NCBI GenBank assembly: GCA_020831625.1
Contig: JAFIGD010000020.1
Span: 1 to 64,000 of the forward strand
Length of the DNA: 64,000 nucleotides
Source of the DNA: Verrucomicrobiota bacterium
GTDB lineage: Bacteria; Verrucomicrobiota; Kiritimatiellia; SS1-B-03-39; UBA6053
Direction of reading: 5' to 3'
Within the stretch, counting starts at the first letter, position 1. The number at the start of each line of letters is the position of its first letter. The notes below the pieces were generated by a model, which saw only the letters and a program-made list of their open reading frames with translations, was not told the origin of the DNA and made no database searches. The translations under genes and the position numbers were made by a program. Below, in pieces: positions 17,673-26,747 of this stretch.

Positions 17673-20585
17673 TCAGTTTAGGGGTTCACCCAGTCCGGTG
17701 AGGACTTTTCGATCGGGGGTGTAGGCGATGACGTTGAGCAGGCGGAAATAGCGGGCGGCCTGGGCTACATCGATGTCCACCAGCAACACCTGAATGCGAT
17801 GACGTCCGGGTGAGAGTGTCAGGACCGGCGTGAACCCTTCCGCGTCCAGGGGTATTCTCCGGCCGTCCACGGCGAGTTGTATTTGCCTGCTGAGAGCTTT
17901 GACGTTGAACTGAACCTCCCGTTCTTCCGGAGTCTGCACGATGGAGACCGCCGCGAGGTGGGCGGAGGCGTTGTCCGGGACGGTTCCGGCGGTGAAATTT
18001 CCGGTCGAAAGCCCGAAGCGGCGGGCCATGGCCGCGTCGCACCAGAGGCGGGGGCCGTCCAGCAGCGAGTCGTCGCGCAGAGCCCGGTGGCTTTGTCGAA
18101 ACCAGGGCGTCCCGTCGGACAGGGGCGCAGAGGGGTCGAGCGCCTCCACCTGAATGCCGGCCGGATCCGGCAGCACCGCGACATCCCATTCCCCCAGGCC
18201 GGTATAAAGATCCCATTGGCTGCCATCGGTGTCGGTTTGATCGATGCCGTCCCCCCGCCAGATGACGTCAACCCGCCAGCGAAGCGAGCCCGCATCCGGC
18301 CGCCACGCCAGAGGGCAGCGCACCACCCGGGGGGCGGTGACGGGGCCGATTTCCTGGGTTTCCGTGCGTGTGCGCACCTGTTGCACCGTCCAGCGCACGG
18401 TTGCGGAGGCGCCCTTTGCGGGCGGGATCAGCACCACATCCGCGAGCGAGCGCTGTGCGGCGTGCCGGTCGTAGCGGGGCACGCATTCGGTGACCGGGTG
18501 TTCCGGTGAAATCCCGATAGAACCGGCTTTGTTCTCCGCCGCGCGGATGTGGAATTCCGCGGCCCGCGAGCTGTCGTGGCCGGGCAGGGTAAGCGTCAGC
18601 GTATCCTCCTCCCAGTGCCATTCGAGGGCGTCCGGCCCGCAGACCCCGGCCGGTCGGGCGCAATTCCGGAGGTGAACACAAACCGTCCGGGTGGCGGGAC
18701 ACCCCGGAAATGTTCCTTCAGCGGGGGCGAGCCGCAGGTGCAGGTTTTCCCCGGTGCGCACCTGTTGCAGGCGGGTGCGGACGACTTCCCCGCGCTGCCA
18801 GCCGCGGCCCTCGCCCGCATCCTCGACGGCGGTGCCATCGCCGTTGCCCGGCCAGCATTCAAAGTGAAGTTCGTCCGGTTGCAGGTCGGCCATCGCCCGG
18901 CGCGGACGCGGATCAATGGGCAGGACCGCTCCCTCCCGCACCATGACCGGGATCCGGTTCAAATCCCCGCGGACCACGATAAAGGTGTTTCCGGACTGTT
19001 TTTCGCCGGTTTGGACATCAAACCAGTCTCCGGGCGGCAGATAAATGACCCGTTCGGCCAGTCCGTCGCGCATGGGGGTGACAAACGGGGCGATGAGCAT
19101 GTCGCCGCCGAGCATGGCCTGGCGCCGGGCGGCGCGCGCGGCCGCGTCGCCGGGGGCATCGAACCACATCGGGGTGAGCGGCGTGACCCCCTCATCGGCA
19201 AAACGGTGCGCGGCCGCGATCCAGACGGGAAAATAGCGCATCCGCAGGTTGACACCGATGCGACAGGCCTCCATGACCTCTTCGCCATACGCCCAGGGAC
19301 GGCGCTCGTGGTTCGGATTACAGGAGGAGTGCAGGCGGAGGGCCGGCGACAAGGCGCCCCATTGCACCCAGCGGGTGAACAGTTCAGGAGGCGTGGGTTG
19401 CAGGTGTCCTCCGATATCGTGGCTCCACCAGCCGGCCAGAGACGAAACGCTTTCGGCGGTGAAATCCACCTGGGAGGCCAGGGTGTCCCAGCGGGTGTGG
19501 GTGTCGCCGGAAAACTGGATCGGATACCGGTGACCGCCGACCCCGCCCCAGCGGGAAAGCATGACGCCGCGGCGGTCTTCGCGGTCGTGATCGACATGAT
19601 GCACATGGTTCAGCCAGGCCAGCGGGTCGAGGCCCGGCATTTCGCAGACATCGCCCTGCTGCCAGTCCATCCACCAAAAATCCACGCCCTCGGCCTCCAG
19701 CGGATGGTGTAAACGGCGGAAGTATTCCCGCATGTATTTCGGGTTGCTGCACGTGAAGGGCACCGGGGTACCGTCGGCCGGATGCCCCAGCGCGTTGGCA
19801 AAGCCCTCATAGTCCGCTTCAAAGGCCTGGACACCGTTGGAGGGATGCAGATTCAGCGTGGTTTTGAGCCCTTGCCGGTGGCACCATGCTAAAAACGCGG
19901 GCGGATCGGGGAACAGGTCGCGGTTCCAGGTGTATCCGGTCCAGTCTTTGGCCAGATGCCAGTCCATGTCCAGGACCAGAACATCCAGGGGAAAGTCGTG
20001 TTTCCGGAATTCCCCCACGATGGTTTGCAGATCCCCGGCGGAGTATTTCCAGTAGCGGCTCCACCACATGCCCAGCACCGCGCGGGGCGGCAGGGGGGGG
20101 CGGCCGGAAATCGCGATGAAATCCCGCAGTGCCGCGCGGAAATCATGTCCGTGCAGAAAGAGATAGAAATCCTGCCCTGTTGGATCGCCGGGAAAAATAT
20201 TGAGTGAGGCGTCCGGGAACCGAACCGAGCCGGAATCGTCGACCAGTGCCCAGCCGTCCTCTGACAGAATCCCCGGGGTGACGGGGGGATACCCGGCGGT
20301 GCCGTCCAGCGTGCGGGCGGTGCCGCCCAGCGTACCGGTCGGCGCCTGACCCGGCCGCCATGTTCCCGCGGGAAAGGTCACCTGTGTGTTTTCAGCCGTC
20401 ATGGGGCCGGGGCCTGAAATCTGAACCGCCACCGCGTTTGTGCGGTAGATCCCGTCGGTGCCGGGCTGAAGCACCCGGCCGTGCCTGCGGTCCCGCGCGA
20501 AAAAGGAGGGGCGGTCATCCCAATGTCCTTCAGGGTGATATTCAAGCCGGATAAGCGCATCGGAAAAAGCGGTGACACGAAACAT
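17673..20585 (-). CDS. GH31 family alpha-glycosidase
   Basis: A 970-residue protein with a GH31 core at about residues 120-600: PPRAVLGMWWSRYWKYSAGDL, VLVLDMDWHLAKDWTGYTWN, the nucleophile segment VDFWWMDWQQGD, the acid/base segment FSGDTHTRWDTL, and WWSHDIGGHL. GH31 enzymes hydrolyse alpha-glucosides, alpha-xylosides and related bonds. A long C-terminal extension (about 700-970) is beta-rich and ends in a carbohydrate-binding-like or NPCBM-like region, unusual in size. No signal peptide is apparent at the predicted ATG, so the enzyme may be intracellular. It is the first gene of a two-gene operon with the GH63-like enzyme. Confidence 0.92.
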   Translation of the reverse strand: MFRVTAFSDALIRLEYHPEGHWDDRPSFFARDRRHGRVLQPGTDGIYRTNAVAVQISGPGPMTAENTQVTFPAGTWRPGQAPTGTLGGTARTLDGTAGYPPVTPGILSEDGWALVDDSGSVRFPDASLNIFPGDPTGQDFYLFLHGHDFRAALRDFIAISGRPPLPPRAVLGMWWSRYWKYSAGDLQTIVGEFRKHDFPLDVLVLDMDWHLAKDWTGYTWNRDLFPDPPAFLAWCHRQGLKTTLNLHPSNGVQAFEADYEGFANALGHPADGTPVPFTCSNPKYMREYFRRLHHPLEAEGVDFWWMDWQQGDVCEMPGLDPLAWLNHVHHVDHDREDRRGVMLSRWGGVGGHRYPIQFSGDTHTRWDTLASQVDFTAESVSSLAGWWSHDIGGHLQPTPPELFTRWVQWGALSPALRLHSSCNPNHERRPWAYGEEVMEACRIGVNLRMRYFPVWIAAAHRFADEGVTPLTPMWFDAPGDAAARAARRQAMLGGDMLIAPFVTPMRDGLAERVIYLPPGDWFDVQTGEKQSGNTFIVVRGDLNRIPVMVREGAVLPIDPRPRRAMADLQPDELHFECWPGNGDGTAVEDAGEGRGWQRGEVVRTRLQQVRTGENLHLRLAPAEGTFPGCPATRTVCVHLRNCARPAGVCGPDALEWHWEEDTLTLTLPGHDSSRAAEFHIRAAENKAGSIGISPEHPVTECVPRYDRHAAQRSLADVVLIPPAKGASATVRWTVQQVRTRTETQEIGPVTAPRVVRCPLAWRPDAGSLRWRVDVIWRGDGIDQTDTDGSQWDLYTGLGEWDVAVLPDPAGIQVEALDPSAPLSDGTPWFRQSHRALRDDSLLDGPRLWCDAAMARRFGLSTGNFTAGTVPDNASAHLAAVSIVQTPEEREVQFNVKALSRQIQLAVDGRRIPLDAEGFTPVLTLSPGRHRIQVLLVDIDVAQAARYFRLLNVIAYTPDRKVLTGLGEPLN

Positions 20586-20683
20586 AATGTGAAAGACCTC
20601 AAATTAGAAAAGCCGGGATTGTACCCGCGAACATGACAGAATAAAATGGAAGATTGCGTAAATATTTTGTTAAACAGCGACAG

Positions 20684-21571
20684 TTATTCAGAGGGGGTTT
20701 GCAGTGCGGCGGCCGGGAGATTATGAGCGCCCACCCGTAAAAGCCGCATGTTTCGTTCCCCCTTTGGGTAGAGAAAAAAATAATTCACTTTTTCGGGGTC
20801 AACATACATTCGGGTGGAGGCCGCAAGGCGGGGGTTGCCGGAATCATCCTGCCGATGAATGCGGACCCTGGGATTGCGGCTGTCGAAGCGCCGGCCGGAC
20901 AACATCAGGGTTTGAAGAGACTGGATGACAAAATAAGGGTCGCCGTCCCCCAGGCTGAAAACCACGGGGCGGTCTCCGGCATTGTACACACTCACATCGC
21001 CATTGGAGAGGGAGCGGTTCAGCAGCGGCATCGGGAAGCTGACCATGGCTCCGTCCGAATCGCGTTCATGGGGGAGGGCAATAAGAATCATTCTGCGGGC
21101 ATTCACGGGAAATGAGGCGCGCAACACGGGAAGACGTGTCTCCAAAAGAATCGGTTCCGCGTCGGGTCCGGCTTCTTCCGGCGCGGGAACAAAAACCCGT
21201 TCCACATCGTAAATTTTCAGGGGCAACGGGCCCTGATAGCGGTGGACTTCGCTGGTTCCGCCCCGGTGAAGATGAATCCGCTCCATGCCGTGAATTCCGT
21301 CAAAGTATGTGCGGGGGAGGGGCGCAACCTGGCTGTCGGCGGTCAAAATCCCTTCCGTGGGCCAAATATAAACGGAAAAATACACATCCGCCATCGGTTC
21401 GGGTTTTGCGGGTTCGGGTTTTGCGGGTTCGGGTTCGGAGGGGGCCTCAACCGGGGGGGCCCGCGAATCCGCGTCGGCGGCCGGCGCGGAGGCGGGATCA
21501 GACTGCGCATAGGCTCCGGTACCGAAAAGAAGAACGAGAAACCATGGACGCAGCGGTCCCGGGACGCTCAT
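20684..21571 (-). CDS. Exported partner protein of the second pilin-like cassette
   Basis: A 295-residue protein with a signal peptide (residues 1-22, ending AYA) and a Pro/Glu/Lys-rich linker at about 40-60 containing repeated EPAKP units. The body is mostly beta (YIWPTEGILTADSQ, FPVNARRMILIALP, GDVSVYNAGDRPVVFS). No known domain was recognised. Its ATG overlaps the stop of the giant pilin-like gene in an ATGA junction, the same coupled order as at 3922-8573. A structural or chaperone role together with the pilin-like protein is inferred. The GH31 operon follows 98 bases downstream on the same strand. Confidence 0.65.
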   Translation of the reverse strand: MSVPGPLRPWFLVLLFGTGAYAQSDPASAPAADADSRAPPVEAPSEPEPAKPEPAKPEPMADVYFSVYIWPTEGILTADSQVAPLPRTYFDGIHGMERIHLHRGGTSEVHRYQGPLPLKIYDVERVFVPAPEEAGPDAEPILLETRLPVLRASFPVNARRMILIALPHERDSDGAMVSFPMPLLNRSLSNGDVSVYNAGDRPVVFSLGDGDPYFVIQSLQTLMLSGRRFDSRNPRVRIHRQDDSGNPRLAASTRMYVDPEKVNYFFLYPKGERNMRLLRVGAHNLPAAALQTPSE

Positions 21572-24500
21572 ATTTCATCTCCGCTCAGCCACCGGAAAGA
21601 TATCACGCGGAAACGACGTCCGAACAGGGTGTTCAGGGGAGTAAGCTCCAGAGGCAGATCCCCCGGACTGTTGGCGGGGTCCACATATTCAGCATCCCGC
21701 TGGACCACGACTTCGCACCAGGCGCGGGCATTGGTTGTGTCCCCGGCGCCCGTGCTGCCATAGGCGCGGATGGTAAAGGTGTCGGACCGGGCCTGAAGAA
21801 CCGCGCCCACCCGGCTGAGCAAATCCGCCTGCGTCAGTTCCGCAGAGGCGCTTCCGGTTTTCCGTCCCCGGGTGTTTTCCAGGGAAAGTCCGTAGAACAT
21901 GCTGCCGCCATCCTTTTCGCCCGGGTAATCGGTTTCGGGATTAATCCAGAGGTCGGAGCCTTCCGATCCAAGCGTCTCGTTCAGGCCTGCGGCTTCGAGT
22001 GCCGCCTGAAGCGCCCCCGCATGGGCTTCGGGACGGGACGCGTCCATCAGGGCCCGGTTCACAAAATCGGACAGTGAGAGAAAAGGTCCCCGCTGTTTCA
22101 CCTGATGAACAATTTCGACCGCCAGGCCGGTATCTGAATCAGGATCCCAGATTTGCTCCGGGGAGAGGACGCGGTGGCCCGCATGGGAGCGAACCGAATC
22201 AATGTCATCCCCGTCGGGATCAAACACGCCTGCGGATTCATCTAAAAACCGGCTGAACACCGCCGCATCGGCCGCGCCGCCGGGGGTGTCCACACCGAGC
22301 ATGGATTCCAGAAGCATGGCCCAGGCGGCCACGGAGGTGGAGTTGACATTGAACACCCCGTTGATCAGCACCCGTTCGGCACTTTCGGTGAAATCCCGAT
22401 GCGTTCCAAACCGGGGATTTCCGGGAAGGCGGTAATCGGGATCCTCATAAGGCGGTGTCCATTGCAGGCGGGTGTTGTAGTCAGAGGTGAAGATAAAATC
22501 GTCCCAAAGGATTTCGTTGTAGATCCAGGAGCTGTCATAGCCCGGGAAAAAGGACCCCAGGAGGCCGTCATGGTGGGCGTAGCTCCCGTAATCCCGGGGA
22601 GAGCGGGTGCTCGCGAAGGGAATGGTTTCGCCGGGGATGTCGTCGGGTGAGGTGTTCTCAACCGATGGATAAAAGGACTGCACCGCCCGCCGGCTGTCCA
22701 CCAGCAAGTGACTGAAGGCGTTGCCGATGGTGTGGGCCGGCATCATGTAGCCGTAATTCGTGGTGTGATCCGCAAGCGTTCTTGCATTCCCCTGCGTGCC
22801 GCCGTGCCGGGTGGGGTGCAGGCGGGCGTGTTGGAGCGAGGCGGGGCTGGTGATTTCATGAAGACTCCGCGGCACCTCATACAGGACCGCTTTCGGCGTT
22901 TCGCCATCGGTTTCAAACGGAAAATCGCTGAATCCGATAAAAACGTTCCCCTCATCGTTAAACGAAAACGAGTCGATATCCGCATAGGCGGTATCCCCCA
23001 TATAAAAGCCGCCGATATACATCGGACTGCTTTGAAACCCGAAACGGTTAAAGCGGCTGCCCACCAGACGGGAGGCCGGATCGCGGATTTGAAACGGAGC
23101 CGTCGGATTAAAATCACGGAGCCACCGGATCGGGGCGGACATCGCCGCCGCATTCGGATCGGTATCGTTGAATTCAAAAGAGGGTTCCGGCAGACGCAGT
23201 CCCCAGGACATTCCCCAGGAGGGATAAGAAGGGGTGACGCCGATGATGAAGGGTTCATCATCCGCCGGAATGGATAAAGGGACATACACCGGCACGATGT
23301 TCTGCCCGTCGTCGGGAGAGGCAAAATGAATCCATCTGGGCAGTTCCATGTTGGCGAAGCGTGATTTCACCCATTCATTTTGATCCTGATTGGAAAAGGC
23401 CTCGCCCTTGAGGTCAAAGCTCAACCCCATTAAGTTGGAGCTGCCCTGTCCCCCTTTTCCTAAAATGACGCCCAACTCAAGAATGTCCCAATTTTTGAGC
23501 CCGTTCACATTCACGGCGATATCCTCCAGCGGGGCGTCCACTTCATTTTTGGCCCAGGAGGGTTCGTTTCGGGGATGTCCATTGTCATCACGGTCTAAAA
23601 AGAACGGAAAGGGATATCCCCAGGTTGTTCGATTGTCGGTCACACGTTTTTCACGGTCGTGATCCCAGGCGGAGACGCCCTGCATGTAGCCGTGAGGGGA
23701 ACTGATGGCCGATTCGATGACCTGTTTATTCACATCCTCTTTAACATAAAAACTGAACTGACCCAGGTCGGGAAGGCCCTGACGTAATTCGATGGTGGTT
23801 CCGGCGGGGACCTGATAGGTTCTGTAATCCGAGCTGACTCTCCGGGAGCTGGTGATTTCCTGATGTTGGTGCATCGTGAACACCACCGCCTCGCCGGGGG
23901 GAAGCACCACCTGCCCGCCGCCGCCCTCGCCCGCAAGCCGGAAAATAAACGGACCCTCTGTGTTCCGGGGGTCATAGCCGACGGTCAGGCGGGGTGTCCA
24001 CAGCTCCTGGTTAATGATATGCGCATAGGAGGGGCTCCAGTCGTTGGTCCGCACCTTCAGCCGAAAAGGATATCGGTCTCCTTCATTTAAAAACACGGTG
24101 GTCCCGTACCGCAGGCGGATATGCCATTGCCGTCCCGGCGGAAGGCTGATCGGTTCGGAGTAGGGGTTCCACAACACGACAAAGGGCACCATATGAAGCG
24201 CCACATGCGGCCAGTCCACGGTGTAGTGGTACGAAATATTGATCCGGGCGATCACGGGGGTTATCTCAAGAGGCTCCAGCGGATCCGAATTGCCGTTCCA
24301 GGGTTTCGCGGCCCGCAGGGTATGGCCGTCCCCCCGCCGCCCGCGCAGGGTCGTATGGGTCAGCAGTTGCGTCCAGGGGGCGCCGCCCGGATCGTAGGTG
24401 ATATTCAGATCGGACAGGGGCGGAAACATGTTTTCGCGGAAATGTTCAACGGGCGCGGCCTGATCTTCGCGCAGGGTCATGGCGTTGAGCGCATTCCAAT

Positions 24501-25551
24501 GCCGGTCGGAAAGGGTGGGCGGTGGCTCGGCGGGCAGGGCGAGCGTCTCGGCCCGCCAGCGGTTGATTCGGGATGCCTGATGGCTGAGCAGTTGCTCATA
24601 CTGGCCTCCGCCCGGCAATCCGTCCGCGTTTTCGGCGGTTTCCTGCAACACGGCGGTGAGATCCCGCTTCAAGCCGCCGCGGCGCGGATTGGAGGGAAGC
24701 CCCAGGCTGCGCAGGGTGACATCATGAAAGTGACGTCTTGAAAAATCGGGGGGACCGTATCCGGTGAGATCCAATTGTGTTTTCAGAATGGAACGGCCGA
24801 GGAAACGGTTGTGCTCGGGAAGGTCGGGATTGTAGGCGGGAAGGAGCCGTTCAGTGGCGTTCCGCTGGGCGGTGGTCCTTCGCGCCCGCTGATCGTTCTC
24901 GCCGGAAGCCTCCCGAAACGGATCGGTAATATTGATTTGCGCCTTCAGTCCCTCATCCGAAATCCAGAAGGCGTATCCGCCCCGGCGTTCATGCTGATGA
25001 TCCCGTATCGGGCGTTCCGGCGCGGCCACCCGGTCTTCCGCGAACGCCACAGAACCGAAATCAACCAACGGGGCATATCCTTCCCGAAGGCGGCCGTCAT
25101 CGTGGAACGGATTGAACGTCCCCAGGTCAAAGTCCTGGTCGGGATCGTGCGACAGAAAATAGCCAACGGTCCGGCTGAATCGCGGGTTGTATGCCAGGGT
25201 TCCCTCCACGTCTCCCGGCCGATAAGCCGCCGAGTCCACCGCATGACCAATCAGACGCCGCACGGCGGGCTCTCCGTCACTGACAGACGACGGCGCCGTC
25301 ACCCGGGTGTCCGGACCCGCCAGGATCTGAAGATGCGCAATGGCCAACTCCGCGCTCAGACGGGCATTGGCGCGGGCCTGAAGCATTTCCTGATGCGTCA
25401 CAACGTTGCGAAGCTCCATCCGCACCACCGCCACAAGCGTCAAGACGATCACCAACAGCAGACTCACCACCAACAGGGTGACCAGCAGGGCCGAACCCTT
25501 TCGCGTGGCGCGTTCAGAATCTGGAATCTGTATGTGGGGTGGCTTCTTCAT
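21568..25551 (-). CDS. Giant pilin-like exported protein, second copy
   Basis: A 1327-residue paralogue of the protein at 3922-7821. The N-terminus has a type IV prepilin-like signal, KGSALLVTLLVVSLLLVIVL, followed by RMELRNVVTHQEMLQARANA and an AGPDTRVTA segment. The C-terminus, ending RRFRVISFRWLSGDEI, again recalls GspK. Internal segments such as LINGVFNVNSTSVAAWAMLL correspond to AFNVNSVSVEAWTALL of the first copy, so homology spans the whole length. The ATG at 25551 has GGAA upstream and is preferred to an upstream GTG. It is translationally coupled to the small exported gene. A conserved 48-bp block lies just upstream at 25598-25645. Confidence 0.75.
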   Translation of the reverse strand: MKKPPHIQIPDSERATRKGSALLVTLLVVSLLLVIVLTLVAVVRMELRNVVTHQEMLQARANARLSAELAIAHLQILAGPDTRVTAPSSVSDGEPAVRRLIGHAVDSAAYRPGDVEGTLAYNPRFSRTVGYFLSHDPDQDFDLGTFNPFHDDGRLREGYAPLVDFGSVAFAEDRVAAPERPIRDHQHERRGGYAFWISDEGLKAQINITDPFREASGENDQRARRTTAQRNATERLLPAYNPDLPEHNRFLGRSILKTQLDLTGYGPPDFSRRHFHDVTLRSLGLPSNPRRGGLKRDLTAVLQETAENADGLPGGGQYEQLLSHQASRINRWRAETLALPAEPPPTLSDRHWNALNAMTLREDQAAPVEHFRENMFPPLSDLNITYDPGGAPWTQLLTHTTLRGRRGDGHTLRAAKPWNGNSDPLEPLEITPVIARINISYHYTVDWPHVALHMVPFVVLWNPYSEPISLPPGRQWHIRLRYGTTVFLNEGDRYPFRLKVRTNDWSPSYAHIINQELWTPRLTVGYDPRNTEGPFIFRLAGEGGGGQVVLPPGEAVVFTMHQHQEITSSRRVSSDYRTYQVPAGTTIELRQGLPDLGQFSFYVKEDVNKQVIESAISSPHGYMQGVSAWDHDREKRVTDNRTTWGYPFPFFLDRDDNGHPRNEPSWAKNEVDAPLEDIAVNVNGLKNWDILELGVILGKGGQGSSNLMGLSFDLKGEAFSNQDQNEWVKSRFANMELPRWIHFASPDDGQNIVPVYVPLSIPADDEPFIIGVTPSYPSWGMSWGLRLPEPSFEFNDTDPNAAAMSAPIRWLRDFNPTAPFQIRDPASRLVGSRFNRFGFQSSPMYIGGFYMGDTAYADIDSFSFNDEGNVFIGFSDFPFETDGETPKAVLYEVPRSLHEITSPASLQHARLHPTRHGGTQGNARTLADHTTNYGYMMPAHTIGNAFSHLLVDSRRAVQSFYPSVENTSPDDIPGETIPFASTRSPRDYGSYAHHDGLLGSFFPGYDSSWIYNEILWDDFIFTSDYNTRLQWTPPYEDPDYRLPGNPRFGTHRDFTESAERVLINGVFNVNSTSVAAWAMLLESMLGVDTPGGAADAAVFSRFLDESAGVFDPDGDDIDSVRSHAGHRVLSPEQIWDPDSDTGLAVEIVHQVKQRGPFLSLSDFVNRALMDASRPEAHAGALQAALEAAGLNETLGSEGSDLWINPETDYPGEKDGGSMFYGLSLENTRGRKTGSASAELTQADLLSRVGAVLQARSDTFTIRAYGSTGAGDTTNARAWCEVVVQRDAEYVDPANSPGDLPLELTPLNTLFGRRFRVISFRWLSGDEI

Positions 25552-25597
25552 ATTGATTTCCGGAAAGCCCACACTCTACTCTATTCTTCGATTTTTC

Positions 25598-25645
25598 GTT
25601 AGACTAGAAACCGACAAGTCAGGGTGTATTTTGGACAAGCAGGGT
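25598..25645. promoter_or_regulatory. Conserved 48-bp block, candidate AraC-type operator
   Basis: This block aligns without gaps to 31433-31480 at roughly two-thirds of positions, including GTTAGACTA, two GACAA words exactly 21 bp apart, and a terminal GGG. At 31433 the block sits immediately before a regulator gene. Here it lies between the pilin-like gene and a PEP-CTERM gene, with no regulator reading rightward from it. Confidence 0.5.
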
Positions 25646-25675
25646 GGATAAATTGAAGATCCACAAGATTACGGT

Positions 25676-26587
25676 TCAGCGGCGGCGGCGGAACAGAACC
25701 AGCGATCCCAGCGCGATCCCCACCAGCGCCAGCGTGCCGGGCTCGGGGATGGCGACGATGTCGGAGAGGCTGGTGGTGATGGTGAATTCATCGAGGCTGA
25801 CCGAGCCACTGTTGAGGCTGTGACGGAAATGAAGGCTGTTATAGGCCAGCGGTGTGCCGTTCCCGTTAAAACTGCGCATGATGCCAAATCCGCTTGCGTC
25901 GGGGGTTCCCAAATCGGCGGAGGTGGGGGCCGCCGACGCGGTGAGGGTGGGATTGATCCAGAATTCCACACGGTCATAGAAGGCCGCATTCGGATTCCCG
26001 GCCGTGTTGATTCCAAAATCATAAATGGCCCGGACCACAACCAGGTTGGCCCCGGAATTCAAACCAAAATCAGTGGTCTCAAGCCCCGACCCGCCCCCCG
26101 CGCTGAACATCAAGGTGTTGTCGGTGTGATTAATGTCAAAAAACGCGTCGCGATTTCCATCTGGCGCGCTGAGGCCCTGGAGCCAGAGTCGTGTATCCGC
26201 CACCGCATTGGCGGAATCGTTTTGAATCAAAAAGGCCATGTAAAAATCCCCGGTGCCGGGGGCCGCGTAGTCAAAGTCGCGGCTGACTTGCTTGTATCCG
26301 CCCGAATGGGACCCACTGCTCCGATACGCTTCCAAGGATCCACCTGAACTTGGTGCGAAATTCGTGTAGGTCAGGTTGTTTATCCGGGGACGATAATCGA
26401 CGGTTGCGGCCAAGGTCCCGCCTGTGTCGGTCCAATTTCCAGAGAAACCCGTGGTGGACGGCCCTTGCCCGACCACAGTCGTGTCCACGGTATATCCGGA
26501 AAACCCGTCATAGACCCGCAAGCTGGCGGAAGCGGTGGAGCCGAAGCTCAGCAGAAACGAGAGCGTAAAAAGCGATAGTATTTTCAT
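25676..26587 (-). CDS. PEP-CTERM sorting-domain protein (copy 2)
   Basis: A 303-residue exported protein with a signal peptide (residues 1-22), a lectin-like or concanavalin-like beta ectodomain (DGFSGYTVDTTVVGQG, FDYAAPGTGDFYMAFLIQ) and the sorting tail IPEPGT, hydrophobic helix, RRRR. The overall pattern is common in verrucomicrobial PEP-CTERM autotransporter-like families. It is divergent from the AraC-type regulator at 26748, and the shared intergenic region of about 160 bases probably holds both promoters. The last roughly 80 bases of coding DNA are nearly identical to those of copies 1, 3 and 4 although the ectodomains are unrelated. Confidence 0.88.
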   Translation of the reverse strand: MKILSLFTLSFLLSFGSTASASLRVYDGFSGYTVDTTVVGQGPSTTGFSGNWTDTGGTLAATVDYRPRINNLTYTNFAPSSGGSLEAYRSSGSHSGGYKQVSRDFDYAAPGTGDFYMAFLIQNDSANAVADTRLWLQGLSAPDGNRDAFFDINHTDNTLMFSAGGGSGLETTDFGLNSGANLVVVRAIYDFGINTAGNPNAAFYDRVEFWINPTLTASAAPTSADLGTPDASGFGIMRSFNGNGTPLAYNSLHFRHSLNSGSVSLDEFTITTSLSDIVAIPEPGTLALVGIALGSLVLFRRRR

Positions 26588-26747
26588 TGTGGCGGTCTCC
26601 TCAATAGGGGGTTGGTAACTTCATGTTCATCCTACCCCGAAACCTCTTTTTATGTGAAGCCGAATGCCTTGTCCGGATAACTCAAATAGTTGTTCGATTT
26701 GCGCATCAGGCTTGTTTTTTGGAGATTTGTGTGCAAAAAATCGGGAG

